A stretch of DNA of 64,000 nt from Selaginella tamariscina (GCA_003024785.1 PUQB01000025.1:992001-1056000); one strand, 5' to 3'. Positions 46,640 through 59,340 are shown, numbered from the stretch's first letter. Notes: generated from the letters alone by a model not told the origin. Translations and numbers: made by a program.

Positions 46640-47402
46640 GGGCCGGCGGGATTAATCCGGCCATTTCTTTTTGGCCTCTTCGAAGAGTGGTGGGATTAAT
46701 CCCGCCACCATCTCCCGGGCAATGCTTCTCCGCCACTGAAAAAGAGTGGCGGGATTAATCCGTCGATAACCTTCTCAACTGATGAAGAGTTACCAGAATT
46801 TATTAGAAAGAGTTGTCGGCGGGATTAATCCCGCCAACCATTTTAGGAGGCAGGGAAGGGGTGGCGGGATTAATCTTGCCACCACTTCCCTATTTTAAAG
46901 ATTTGGGGACAGAATTTATCCGAGATCTCTTTGAAATCATAGTTTTGAGAGAGTTATGTGGGTTTAATCCCGCCACCCATTCCCCGTCGTAAGAATTGTG
47001 GGCGGGATTAATCCCGCCTTGGACTCCCTCCGACAAGAAAGAGCCGCCGCCTCTTCCTCCTCGACGGGGGAGTCCGGCGGGATTAATTCCCGCCGACTCT
47101 CTCCGGCAAGGATGAGTCGGCGGGATTAATCCCGCCGGACTCCCTTCCTCGTCGGAGAGAGTCGGCGGGATTAATCCCGCCGACTCCCCCGAGGAGGAAG
47201 AGGCGGCGGGATTAATCCCGCCGGCTCTTCCTTGTCGGAGGGAGTCCAAGGCGGGATTAATCCCGCCGACTCTCTCCGAAGGGGTTGAGTCGGCAGCGGG
47301 ATTAATCCCGCCGACTCTTCTCGTCGGAGAGAGTCGGCGGGATTAATCCCGCCGACCGTTCCTCGTCGGAGGGATTCGTGGGCGGGATTAATCCCGCCCA
47401 TC
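46640..47402. repeat. Palindrome array 2 of E2, copy 1
   Basis: About twelve palindromes GGCGGGATTAATCCCGCC or close variants between 46640 and 47400. Spacers such as GACTC(T/C)(C/T)TCCG..G(A/G)GTCGG are themselves palindromic, so arms extend in many units. The array ends about 150 bp before the transposase-like gene. Confidence 0.88.
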
Positions 47403-47554
47403 AGTTGTATTAATCAAACATGAGATATTATCTCTAAACATAATTATGTATTATTGCATATGCATATTATTAAGTAACCGTAATTCAGATTTCTTGAAAA
47501 TATTGCATAAACAGATATCATAAATAATATACAATTATTTATGTGCAGGACAAT

Positions 47555-50500
47555 ATGTTTAATACTGGAGATAAAGTATGTCTTCTTCGGAACAACGAGA
47601 TAGTTGGCACTGGAACTGTGGAAGTTCGAGATAATAATGCATCATGTCACAATATTCCCAAGGATCTTGTGTGTACGTATGGGTGAACACCATTTACAAG
47701 CATGTTGAGGTTCTGGGAATGGAATTTGAGGAGGGTTCTCCTGTATTGTGGAATTTGGATGAAGTCAAGGCTGACACAGAATATGCAGAGTCACAAACAA
47801 ATAGTAGCACGAGTTTACCAGATGATGGCTTGCCTGCTGTAATGGATGAGGTGATTCTCTTTCTTCGTGAGATTGAAGTCGGAAGAGGCATCATCACAGC
47901 TATAAATCCAATGGAAGCAGTGTCAGAAGAGAAACTAGGGTCCGACTTCGTGGGTGTAGTTGTGACAGAGGTTTCACCTAATGGCACATTGTATCCTGGA
48001 TCCCTCGTGAGGTGGCGAACATCTGAATTAAGACGGCAAGATGGTTCAACATATTCTGGGTTGGATTTCAATAATAACAACCCGGAAGAACAACTCATAT
48101 TTGAAGAGGTTCCTTGCATTGGTCCTATTGTAAGAAAAAGGCGATTCATGGGTTGTAGATCTTCCCCTGCAAGTTTCAGCAAGAGGGTAAAGATGGATCC
48201 TACATCTTCCGAAAGTGTTACGAGCATTTCCACGATTGACTGTTGCAAGAAGAAGTGTTGTCAGATGGCAGACCGGAATGAAATTACCCAATGTAGACAT
48301 GTCTTTCGTATGCTCACCCAAAAGCAAAGGCATGAGTTTGTATATGCTGCACTAACTGGGTGTATTGATGGAATGGCCTCGGACACAGGTTATCAGAGTA
48401 CATCCATGGTATTTAATAAGGTGGCCATCTGCTTCAAAGCTTGGTACAGTATATACGGGATCCCAAAGACCACGTTCTACCGTCGGAGGGATGAGTGGCT
48501 AGATGGAGTGCGAACCTCAGTTCATGGGAACACTCGCTTGGTCAAAACCCGCTCTCACATCATGGCAGCCATAGAGATACTCAAGGCTTTTGTGGAAGCA
48601 AATGCAGACAGGATGCCTCACAAATGCCGAACCACAAATGCAGGGGTCAGGGAAAATCTCAAGGTTTTACCTTCAATCTACACTCAATTGAAACTGTGTG
48701 AACATGTGAACAAGTGCCTCAGTTTGATGGGGCTCCAAGCAATCTGCACTGGTACCTTCAACAACATATGGAATACTCATTTTAAGGATGTGGAGATTGC
48801 AAAACACTCTAGCTTTTCTAAGTGTGACACTTGTACATCATTGAAGGCTGCAGAGGCTTGTGCAAAAACCTTGGTGGAGATCACTACCATTCAAAGGAAG
48901 ATGGAGGCCCACATGATTGCACAACAAACTTGCCGGTCTCAGTACTATGCACACCGCATGCTTTCTGTGTCACGCCCATCAGAGTACCTGTGCTTGATCC
49001 ATGACAAGATGGATCATTCAAAGACCAGCATTCCAAAGCTCTTTGCAACACCAAAGTGCCTTGGAAATGTCATGAAACTTCCGATTTCATTGACAGGTGT
49101 GCTAACACATGGACACGGTTGTGAGTCATATGGACACTTTTCACTTCCACATTGGTCTAGCGACTCCAATTTCACTATTGGGTCGTTAGCCATGTGTTTC
49201 AGAAACCTTGAAGCCCACTCACAGACAAGTCCTATCAGTGATCTCAAAGTGAAGAAACAACACCTTCAACCTTTACATAATGCTCTCATGAACACATCTG
49301 CACTTGAGGCTACTTGGGAATATGAGAGGCATTGTCAGCAACCTGCACAAAAAACAGATGGCCCTGTTGAGAGTTCAGGTTCAGTGGAGGGATCTAGCTC
49401 TAATGTGTGTCCTCAACATCAAATAAGCTTCCTCGTCATTTGCTTTTACAGATGGATAATTGTGCAGGCGAGAACAAAAATAGGTAAATCATTTTACTTA
49501 AGGGTTTCTCAAGCTCATACTTACTTTTATTTTCTAGATATGTGCTAGCATACTTGTCAATGCTTGTTGCCAAAGGTGTGTTTGAAACAATCACGCTCAG
49601 TTTCCTTATGGTTGGTCACACTCATGAAGATATTGATGCGTTCTTCAGCAAGGTCTCCAACTCTACAAAAAGGACAAGTGCACTTACCTTACCGCATATG
49701 ATGAATCTTTTTGAAAATTGCATCTCCAAAAAAAGTTGTGCTTTGCTTGTGACTGAGGTGCCAGACTTCAAAAAATTTCTCAAGGAGTATATAAAAGAAG
49801 GGAGTGATTCTTTAGTTGGTCACCTTGTGCCGCTACAATTCTTTTTCTCCATACGAGATGGTATACCTATTATGCAGTACAAGTTACGGCCATCAGAGCA
49901 GGAGTGGTTACCGAAAGAGGGCTTAATGCTCTTCAAAAGTGGAGAGGATGGAAAGCCACTTCTCCCAGAAGGACAACCAGACCCTATTCCATTGAGTGCC
50001 CAGCTCAAGGAACAAGAGGTTATTATTGATGGCATCAAAAAATATGTGGCATGGGTTCAAAAATCGATGCCAAAGAATTCTGATAAGGCAACTGGTTACT
50101 CAGAACTATATAAGCATGTGGTCAACTATTGGGAGACTGTTGTTCGAGAGTTGGAAGGGCCTACTGTCACAAGTACAGAATTGCAACACCCTTTTGGCCT
50201 AAAACAAGGTGGCGAGAGGAGATTGAAATGACATCACTGAGCACAGACGACATAGAAGCCAGTAGTGATGTGGAAGTGCAAACCCCACATTTTGTTGGAC
50301 AAAGGAACCAAAAACCTAAAGCATACTTTGATTGCTGCAAGGATCTTCAAAAACTAATGATGGTTCTCATTACTCCAGATGCGTCATATAATCAGCCTAT
50401 TTGGATGGGTCAAATTATCGACACACCTGAAGTAATCACAAAAAATAGTATTGTTAAGGTTGCATGGTTCAAACCACAAAAAGGCGACACGAAAGGAGAG

Positions 50501-50663
50501 CGAAAGATATAATGGATGCCTAGAGAAAACATGGTCTCCCAATCAAAAAGACCCAGCATGTTTTATAAATGTTAAATCCATTCGATATGGGTGGATGTCA
50601 AGAAGCGTTGATAAAGTCACGATTAACAAAACTGCAAGGGAATGTATGTTTTCTGAAGCTTAA
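47555..50663 (+). pseudogene. Transposase-like protein (DUF7869-like, RNase H fold), frameshifted
   Basis: A likely start is at 47555 (MFNTGDKV, after a TGTGCAG acceptor). The N-terminus has SH3-like GDKVCLLRNN; the frame changes near 47670. The main open frame follows to about 49430. It has a helix-turn-helix-like IPKTTFYRRRDEW, the cysteine motif FSKCDTCTSLK and LIHDKMDHSKTSIPKL with a candidate first aspartate. A 44-bp intron (49494-49537) splits MDNCAGENKN from YVLAYLSMLV. Then VGHTHEDIDAFFS carries the last acidic residues. The C-terminus (to 50663) is reached through frame changes near 50200 and 50505. The DNC...GENKN and VGHTHEDID pattern matches plant and animal proteins annotated as DUF7869, from memory. 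It is the only candidate enzyme for moving E2. Frame changes near 47670, 49410, 50200 and 50505 break it as sequenced. Confidence 0.72.
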
Positions 50664-51148
50664 AGCAATTACAAAATTATAAAATATCATATATTTAATA
50701 TTCATAATTATTATAAACTCTTTAATAATAGTACCAAATTGTATACTTAACTATATAAATTTAAAAAATGATATGGAAGATTGACTATATTATTATAGGA
50801 TTTTATATATATATTATTACTACTACAAATTTTTAATTAATAATGTTATATTTAAATATTAATATTTTAATAACAACATCAATATTTATATAATGTACCT
50901 CTTATGCTCTTCCTTAATTGTTATATTAGGCAATATATTATATAATTTAATACATTCTACTTTTATAATGTTATTAATTTTTGTTCAATGAATGCTATAA
51001 TTTATTAAAGGGTAGAATACAAAATAGAATATTCTAAAGAATATTCTCTTTTCAAACATATATTCTAATTTAAAGAATATTCCTTTAATATTAGAAAATG
51101 CTAATTAAATAACTAAAATTGCTAATTATTAGGAAATGGGACTATAGC
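50664..51148. other. E2 right subterminal region
   Basis: AT-rich sequence without a gene. AATATTCT words cluster at about 51029-51095. Confidence 0.55.
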
Positions 51149-51175
51149 CATGCCCATTTTAGTTACAACTTGCAT
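51149..51175. repeat. Right terminal inverted repeat of E2, copy 1
   Basis: The inverted partner of 36400-36426; read on minus it starts ATGCAAGTTGTAACTAAA. The P450-C flank resumes at 51176. Confidence 0.88.
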
Positions 51176-51229
51176 ATATATAACTGAAGTAAATTACATT
51201 CATAAAGTATAAATGCTAATTACATATGA

Positions 51230-52761
51230 ATTCCCATTAAATATGTTCCAGGCCTGAGTGAAGCATTAAGAACCAAGTCTGACGTACGCTTAAGCATCAT
51301 GCCACGCTTGTTTTCTTCCATATCAATTTCCCCAGGGACACTCCAATCAAATATCTGCAGCAAGCTGGCCAAGACAAGCGGTATAGTTCGCATTGCCAGA
51401 GGGTACCCGGGACAAATTCTTCTGCCGGACGAGAAGGGAATAGACTGGAAATGCTGCCAGTTACTTTAATATTTGTTCCAAGAAAACGTTCTGGTCGAAA
51501 CACATGTGGTTCACCAGTAAGCTTCGTCCCGTCCTATTGCCCATATATTTACCAACACATTACACCCTGCAGGGATTCTATACCCTGCCAACTTCACCTC
51601 ATTCGGATTGTAATGAGGAACGGCAAGAGGTATAGCTGGATGCATACGCAAACTTTCCTTCACCACAGCTTGAATGTATTGAAGACTCTGAAGGTCGCTC
51701 TCTTCCACCACGCGCGTCCTGCCTACCACATTATCAATCTCTTCTTGAGCCTTTTGCATCGCCTCTCTGTTGGATACTATCTCTGCCATTGCCCAATCAA
51801 GCATTATCTCTTGTTGTATCCAGTCCACCAGCAACCATATCCTGCACATTGAAGCTTAAGTTAGTTATGTGCATGTGTGTAAGAGGGATGTTAGTTATAA
51901 CTTATAACTTACCAAGACCAAAGCAATGATGGAGATGTCTGGGAGCTGATCGTGCTCATCAAGGGATATAAGGACATCGATGAAGTCACGAACAATGAAT
52001 CCATCTCCAGCTTGATTTTTCCGTTCCTTGTGTTCTTGTATCTCCTTCTCAACGATGCCTTTGAAGGAAGGAACAAAGCTATTCATTCTCTTATATATTC
52101 CATGCAAGTCAAACTTATCGAGTGCAGGAATTATTTCCCCAATGTTCACTGTCCGGTTTTGTTCCCCCATGGAGTTGATTAGCTCTGCTACCCTTAGCCC
52201 TTTCTTGCTGAAAAGGGTGAGACAAAGTGAGTTAGAGACGAATTGCTCAAACAAATGGGTGAGATTAACTCTTTTGTGCTCCTTTGCAAGGTGAAATATA
52301 GATTCTATCGCGGTTCGAAGCTCAGACTTGCGGAAAACAGCACTTGAATTGAGCATGTTGTTATTGAAGAGATGCATGCTTGTTATTCTTCGCATTCTCC
52401 TCCACTCTCTTCCAGGTGGGGAAAATACCAAATTCTTGTATCCAAAGCTGAATATCTTAAAAAACTCCATATGCGGACGGTGTGCGAAATCTTGATCATG
52501 GATTTTCAACACTTGCTCAGCCATTTCGGAATTGTTCAGTATGAGAAATGGAACCATACCAATTTTCACATACAAAATTGGTCCATACCTCTTGCTTAGA
52601 CTTGCAAAGTGTTTATGTAATGGCATCTGGAGTGAAAACAATGAGCCAACGATTGGCCATGGCAAGGGGCCTGGAGGTAACGATGACATGTTGAAGCATG
52701 TGACGATGTAGATACAGACAAGTCCGAGGAAGAAAAGAGCTAAGCTGAAGAGCCAGTCCAT
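51230..52761 (-). pseudogene. Cytochrome P450 copy C, exon 1 intact, exon 2 frameshifted
   Basis: Exon 1 (52761-51913) is complete. From the start codon at 52759-52761 it codes for a hydrophobic anchor of about 20 residues (MDWLFSLAL...), the hinge PPGPLPWPIVG and WRRMRR, with the frame open to the splice donor. The intron is 51842-51912. Exon 2 (51841-51230) has an added base near 51810 just after the helix I motif (AGGLDTTR), which gives an early stop. A 2-bp loss occurs near 51513 and a 1-bp loss near 51457 before the heme loop. The two helix I changes from AAGL to AGGL are minor. This copy has the best preserved N-terminus, while copy A has the best C-terminus. Substrate and subfamily are unknown. 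Confidence 0.87.
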
Positions 52762-54455
52762 ACTGTGATGTGAAACACGAGGAGGATTTGATAGATTAAA
52801 TATAATATGCATCCACTTCTCCTAACAACTATATATACAATACAATGGCCTTCCGCCGTCCATACAGCAAAAATGTATACATATGCATTGATGATGACTG
52901 CCAAACTAATATATTCCGTGTTGAGTCCCTCCAAAAACAAGGTTCAGGGCTAGCATGGAATCTCATTTCCATAAGGAATATATTTAGTGAGTTAATTAAT
53001 AATTCATTAACTTCTAGATCCAAGTGCATTAAGTAGGCATGTTTCCTCTACACATAAGGCTTATTAACATAATATAATAAATAATAATAGTCAACGTCCA
53101 AAGTAAAAAGGAATCATAATAAAAATTATAACACACTTTCCGCCTTTGAAAATGTCAACGTCCTCATTAATGTTCAACTCCAAGATTAGATAATATTAAA
53201 AAAATTAACTAAAACTAACATATCACTCTATGCAGAATTAGCCAAAAGTTCACATAATTTATTACCCCCGTTGCATTATGCAAAGTCAAGTACTTCAGAA
53301 CCGTCATTCACTGAGTGACTAATTCAGTTGCCGGAGGCACCACCTGTGACATGAAGTCACATAAAGACCTTTTGCACATCTGCAAAGTCTATCACCCGAC
53401 ACACACAACACAATGGTTAATTTTTTTACTTAACTAAAATTTATATTGGAGGCCTTTAGTTAGTGTTGTTGCCGGCCCCTTAGTTAACAAGAAATAAAGG
53501 CTTGCTTTATTCTTTATTAATAAATGCTGTTAACGACCCTTGTCGTCTAACACCTAATAAGTAGTTTAAGTTAATCTCAAATGCTTAACCAAACACCTTC
53601 ATGTTTCTCCAATTGTTCCACATTTCTACGGTATTATAGCCTCACTTTCAGTATCCCTCGGTGTTTCTCATTATTCATTTACATAAGGGTCTGCTACTAA
53701 CCTATCCCTCATTAGTATATAGCTACGCCAGATTAAATATGAGACTTTTATTGGAATTAAGTTCTTTTCCGATATTAGAGTAATATTTCCAAAACCATGT
53801 TCTTTTATAGACATGTCAATCTGGCTAGAGGCAATTCCAGAGGCACATGGCTGTACACATGTATACGACAAGATTTTGTTAATTTAAAATTAGTCCATTC
53901 ATTTGATATATCATTGACATAACTTCATTTCCAATAGGAATCAAATTCAGTCAAATCTGCAACCAAGTGTGATAACACTACCATTTGTCTTTCACAACCA
54001 ACTTGTACTCTTTAATAACACTAACTAGTTCAGGGACCAGATAAGCTAACATATCTTTCATAAAAACTAATGTGGAAATCAGGAAATTTCACCCCATCTC
54101 TAGTACCTCAATCAACGACCTTTAAATAGCACGTGTCTTAATTGACATGCTCATTGTATTCATTCTCCAAAGAGCACAACATACTAGATGCCATTCAATA
54201 ATTCTTAACTCCCATCTCACTAAGTTCAAAATACTAGTTTACATGATAAGTGTCTCCTTGAACTCAAAATACTGCATGCTTCTGTAACATTATATTTATT
54301 TCCAACTCTCAAATTGATTATGTAAATATTTCTCAACACTATACCGAAGTATAGCATTTCCACAATTAGTGTTTTTGACAAGCAACTTCAAACTAATACT
54401 AAATCCATAAGCAATTGCAATTTCGATATTGATACTCTTGAACGGATAACGATTG
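52762..54455. repeat. P450-C upstream flank
   Basis: TATATATA at 52830-52837 lies about 70 bp upstream of the P450-C start and is conserved in copy B. The rest is collinear with 16160-17880 up to 'ggataacgattg', where E2 copy 2 starts. No gene is seen. Confidence 0.65.
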
Positions 54456-54482
54456 ATGCACGTTGTAACTAAAGTGGGCATG
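54456..54482. repeat. Left terminal inverted repeat of E2, copy 2
   Basis: Identical start ATGCACGTTGTAACTAAA. The junction with the flank is exact, because the empty site is known at 17880/17881. Confidence 0.88.
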
Positions 54483-54745
54483 ATACGTGAAAATGGGAAT
54501 ATAAAATAAATTACTAATTAATACTTAAGTTTTAATTATTAATTAATCATTTAATTAATATGTAATTAAGCCTTAAATATTAATTAATTAATTAATTAAT
54601 CCTTCAATAACCTTACTTAGTAAGGAATATTCCTTAAATATCTTAGAATATTCATATTATTCTAAAAAATAGTTTACAATAATGAAGAAATACTATCAAA
54701 CATAATTACAAATGAAATCATTTTCTTATCAACATGTTAATTTTT

Positions 54746-55936
54746 TTATAAATACTTTCTTTCTATCATACAAAGAAATCTTTTCATTTTGTCTAAATCA
54801 TCACTCTCCGGATTAATCAAATCATTTTGGTCAATATCTTGATGTTGTTGCCACCACTTAACACTCTCACGAATGCAATTGGGAGTTGCCATCCTTGTTA
54901 ATACATAAGATGTAATAAGACCAGGTCTGCATAAAGGCTCATCTAAAAACTGACGTTCCTTAAGAATAATATTATAAAGCGCCCGGTTGCTATCCTTCAT
55001 TTTATAAAATTCAATATCACGAGAAAGAAAAGCTTCAGGAAATGTATGATACGGTGGATACTGCTCACAAAAATTTTCGAGATTCTTCTTTCTGAGGCAC
55101 GTATCCAAGTAGTTCACTAGCTCATCCATGATATCGATATCAGAATATGGATCGAAAGTGATTGGATGAATACAAGCAATGTTTTGGTTGAGCATAGCCT
55201 TCTGAGGAGAGTCGTCTACTACTAAGATATGTGCATTCTTCGTTATCCTTAAGCGACTGATCTCCCCATGAGTCCCAATTATTCTTTCATTCTTGAAGAA
55301 GTATGGCTTGCTTTCATTTCCTATATTGTGAAATTCGAGAGGTTTATAACACATTCGCTGGTCAAAAATCCAATCTTTACGAATCACCTCTTCTGCAACA
55401 CTACAATGTTTCTTAAGTAAACTCAACAGCGGTGTTAAGTTATGAATCTGCATGCATGACCAAATCCCCACAAGCGCACCCATCTCCTTAAGCTTTTGAA
55501 AGAGACGATCCAACCCTGGACGAAAAATAATATCATATCGAAATTTACCATGACAAGGAATGAAATCTCCTTGTTTGATTTCTGTTTTTCTATCCTCGGG
55601 CCTTTGTCGATGAAGCAGAACACCATTGACATCCAACAACACAATATGGCCATGAGTAACATGAGATAGCGTTGCCTCTTGAATACTTTGCAAATCACTT
55701 GTTTGCTCCCTTTCACATTTATCCGTTGCCACCATTTCGTTGCCTATCCCTTCATCATTTAATTGTACATCATCCTTACAAGATTCAGATATTGCATGCG
55801 CTGAAGAAATTGATTTCGGAATTGAAGCCAATAAAAATGATGATGCAAAAACTGAAGTGGCCCCCATGGTAACGATGTTTTGAGCTGCATTATTATCCAT
55901 TTCCTGCATGAACTCTGTCATTCTGACATGTGGCAC
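54746..55936 (-). CDS. FCP1-like HAD-family phosphatase, E2 copy 2
   Basis: 396 residues, open throughout and same length as copy 1. LLDVNGVLL, VGIWSCMQIHN and VVDDSPQKAMLN are unchanged. Differences are a handful of substitutions (for example V/I at residue 39, R/G near 207). Both copies lack the second aspartate of the HAD motif I. It is the only gene intact in both E2 copies, so it is the best candidate for a cargo protein under selection. Role unknown; control of host transcription is one idea from the family. Confidence 0.8.
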   Translation of the reverse strand: MPHVRMTEFMQEMDNNAAQNIVTMGATSVFASSFLLASIPKSISSAHAISESCKDDVQLNDEGIGNEMVATDKCEREQTSDLQSIQEATLSHVTHGHIVLLDVNGVLLHRQRPEDRKTEIKQGDFIPCHGKFRYDIIFRPGLDRLFQKLKEMGALVGIWSCMQIHNLTPLLSLLKKHCSVAEEVIRKDWIFDQRMCYKPLEFHNIGNESKPYFFKNERIIGTHGEISRLRITKNAHILVVDDSPQKAMLNQNIACIHPITFDPYSDIDIMDELVNYLDTCLRKKNLENFCEQYPPYHTFPEAFLSRDIEFYKMKDSNRALYNIILKERQFLDEPLCRPGLITSYVLTRMATPNCIRESVKWWQQHQDIDQNDLINPESDDLDKMKRFLCMIERKYL

Positions 55937-56193
55937 AAAAAATTGTCGCCAAACCCCTCTCTTACCTCATGGCAATGCTGAAAATCCATGTTCTCAATTA
56001 TTTCATTACATCTGCAAAATGATAATTAGCTGACCTTAAAATTATCAAGGTATATTATTTACCTTGTTAATGTGTGACCCATGTTTGAACTAAAAGCTTC
56101 ATTAATCCTTGAGAATTTATTTTCTGTACAAATATAAAAGAAATATACAAAAATGCCTTATGTTACACTCATTTACAACTATTCATCACTCTA

Positions 56194-59100
56194 TCAATTC
56201 ATTATCAATTCTTCTTCGCTATTACCTTCTGAATGAGGCGAAGAAGGTCTAAGCCGCTTGTGAGATGGTTCAAGATCTTCTGCATCTTCTATTGATGTTT
56301 CCATGGTCCTGGAGTGTGCGAATGTTCTGTACTCCTCGAGATAACTTCCGGCTCTAATATCTGATTGATGTTCGTTCTCAGACTCCGAGATTGAACCAGA
56401 TTCACCTTCAGAGCTATCGCACTTATCTGGAGGGAACTTTCTCAAATACGCCTTTATGGAATCGTTGGGGTACTCAGTTGAGACCCAATCTATCCACTTG
56501 TTCAGGTCCTCAACCATGGTCTTATCCTTCTCAACGGCAAACACACATGTATGCCGAAGGTAACACTCCTTCAAGACGGACCCCCTAGTGCAGTAGTCAA
56601 AAACCCACGCATCACTGTGAGGACCCCTGATCAAGTTGACGATGCTCCGTGCCGCTTGACTTGTGATGTTTGGATAACGTACATTGCCGAATACGTCACT
56701 CATACCTATCGGTGTATCGGATGGAGGTTCAGGGCCGTTGGAGTGCAAACAGATGCCTGGCCAGTCATTTGGAAGCTTGAAATTGTTTGGCGCATTCCTA
56801 ACAACCAAGTGAACAACAGTATCAATGCACTTGGGATTAGCATCGTTCATATAAAATCCTGTCCAACGATGTCTATTCTTCTTGGCGAAGGCGAAGGCAA
56901 AAGTATCGGTGACATGAGCAAGAATCAAGAAATAAATACCTGAAAAAGTAGTGAAGAGCGCAAACATGAATTCAATAATAAATACCTTCTATGTATATGC
57001 TTGCACGGCTAAGTTTCTCCACCAGATCCTCTAGTGCCCTATCTGTCGAAAGATTTTTTGACACCCGCCGATCCATCACGAAACAATTGAAACGGTTTCC
57101 TACAAGCAGTGATGTTACCCCATAAAGTCTCCGAATCTAACAACAAACATCTGTAGGGCTTGTCGTGATTCGTAGCATCCTCCTTTATAAGGTTCAATTC
57201 GGTTCTCCGCTGCTGAAGGACTGCCATAAGAGAAGGCGTCATCCCAATGTTTTCCTTTTTGGCGTTGGCGTGCAATAGATTCTTGCCCAGATCTTCCGAT
57301 TGGTTCACCCATTCGACAAGCATATCATCGTTCGTCACATGCAAATATTTGCTAACCTCTTCATATGTTGAAGTCGAGGTCCAACCCAGTTTGTGGCAGT
57401 GTATTCCCAACCACTCCTTGAAATGCCTGACCGTCTTCAACTCCATTGCCTTGAGATGAAAAGGAGAGGTTGGGCTGCTGTTATTGATTTGTAGTTTGCC
57501 ATCGATCACCAAATCAGCCAAGACTTCCATCTCCTCCATCGTTGTTCCATTTAAAGGCTTCAACCATGTGAGCTTGAAATCGTTGTCTACATCCTTTATA
57601 GATTGAACAGACTTAGCCTTCGGCGTCTTACTGGGTTTCTTTGCAGACTTTTCTGAGGGCTCCCCTTCACTTGTCTGCTTCTTCTTCAGTGTTCCTTTTG
57701 AAAAGGATTCCATAATCCCCAACCATTTGGCAAAGATCCTATCTTCGGGGCAAGAAATCAACATCATCAGAAATGATGTTTCCTTCCCGCCCACCTGGGC
57801 AAAATCAACTGCTGCAATTTCTTCAACTCTCTGAGGAAAAAGACAGATTAATATACCGGCGAGATAAATCCCGCCCAAACAATTTGCTTACCCGTATTCC
57901 GCAGATTGTGTATTCCCTGCGGTAGCTCTTTGTGGTCGCTGAAGAGATTCCCACACGGCTCGCGTGTGTTTAAACTTCTCCCATATTTTGCTGTTGTAGT
58001 GGTTGGTGTCGGCAGCGTCCCATTCCGCCGATAACTTATGGTACTGCTCGATTGTGAGATTCGGCTTAGCTAAAAACGCCGATCTTTTTGTCAGCTTCTC
58101 ACGGGTATGCTCGGAAAGTTTTGTTGCCATCGTTCCTTTGTTGTGTTCTTCGAGAAGTCGTTGGGCTGCCGTTATTGTGTGCTGGCCACTAATGATGTAG
58201 TACTTGATAGATCTTTTATTCTCCGTCTGAATCTTCATGAGTTGTTCTGGTGTTGTGATCCAGACTTTGTCAGCACCCTTCCTTCTTTCATAGTATGGAC
58301 ACAAAACAGCATTATGTGGAACGGTATAAGAATTGTCGTCCTTCATCTTCTCCATGAGCTCAGCTACACGTTCCTGGTTGAGTGGCCTGTAATTGAAGTT
58401 TGGGTTGACGCTGCAATATTTAACCCTACAAGGATAAATCTTATCATCCAACATCATTTCCTTGTGACTTATTGCAGCATGAGATGCCACAGGTGCAGCT
58501 GACAAAACGATTGATGATTTTCTTTTGCGATCCGAATCAACATGTGTGATCCCGATGCAGCTGTTCTAGTGTTCTCGGCACACTGCTCCAGCTCCCGAAG
58601 CTTCCTAAGCAAATTGAACGTGATCTGTAGAGAACCTGAGACCGAGCCACCTTCTCAATCTCCCTTATGATGTCGCTGTGTTCTTCTTCAATGTCAAGAG
58701 GGAAGATTGCTCCACTTGCTGATTTTCTGTATTGTGAAACAATATCTCCTGACAATACACCTACTCGATGAGTCTGAAGATCTTCGAAGTAGACATCCAG
58801 ATGGATCCCCTCCATAGATGGGCTTTCGTTGAGTTGAAGAAGAACTCCAAGGTCAACATCATTAGTGAACACGTGAACGTCATTATCCACAAGTCGACAA
58901 AACCACCCGAGATTAATGTTGTAACTGACGACCTCTGGATCCGAAACGTGACATTGGATGGAACAAGGCATATCTGTCGAGCATCGTCCAATCTGGGTTC
59001 GCAGCCTGCTTTCGGGTGCTTGACTAGCGAATCAACTTTCCATTGTTTTGCTTGTCCATGAGATGTGACAGAGGTTAATTTGACAGCAGCCATGGTTGCT

Positions 59101-59340
59101 CCAATGCGCTTCCCATTTATCTTAAAATATGGCCAAGTTGATTCCAGAATCCCCCTGCCCATCTCTTCTCCTGCTCTTGTCTTTAATGTCACCTCAATTC
59201 CACATCTGAATACAAAAATGATTAGTTCAAGTATCCGAGTATAACAGATTTTATTTTAATTCTTACCCAGAATTTGACGACGACTCCATACTAATGACTC
59301 GATCTCCTTGTTTGATCAAATCGTCCTTCTGCAAAATAAT
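56194..59340 (-). pseudogene. ParB / DNA methyltransferase-like protein, E2 copy 2
   Basis: Same exon order as copy 1: about 59340-59270, 59209-57890, 57832-57000, and 56940-56194. The ParB exon is open here from 58505 to 57888 and shows the complete YYIISGQHTITAAQRL (about residue 105 of that stretch), which copy 1 has lost to a missing base. LLLDSETLWG and VFDYCTRGSVLKE are kept. Lesions in this copy are elsewhere: one base missing near 58945, two missing near 58553, one added near 57082 and further ones near 56230 and 56305. The C-terminal tail differs from copy 1 as a result. Taken together, the two copies show that the ancestor was open. Confidence 0.72.
57858..57875. repeat. E2 palindrome inside the ParB gene intron, copy 2
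   Basis: GGCGAGATAAATCCCGCC, same place and sequence as in copy 1. Confidence 0.8.

Larger units (their letters stand above)
36400..51175. mobile_element. E2: 14.8 kb DNA transposon with ParB-methyltransferase and phosphatase cargo
   Basis: Bounded by 27-bp inverted ends. The flanks 35018-36399 and 51176 onward are contiguous in the other P450 copies. The content from left: FCP1-like phosphatase (-), ParB/methyltransferase-like gene (-), palindrome array, microsatellite field, AT-rich DNA, a second palindrome array, and a transposase-like gene (+). A second copy starts at 54456 at a different position of the P450 flank, which shows real mobility of the whole unit. The target duplication cannot be read because the site is an (AT)n run. 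The superfamily is uncertain; the transposase resembles DUF7869 proteins. Confidence 0.82.
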
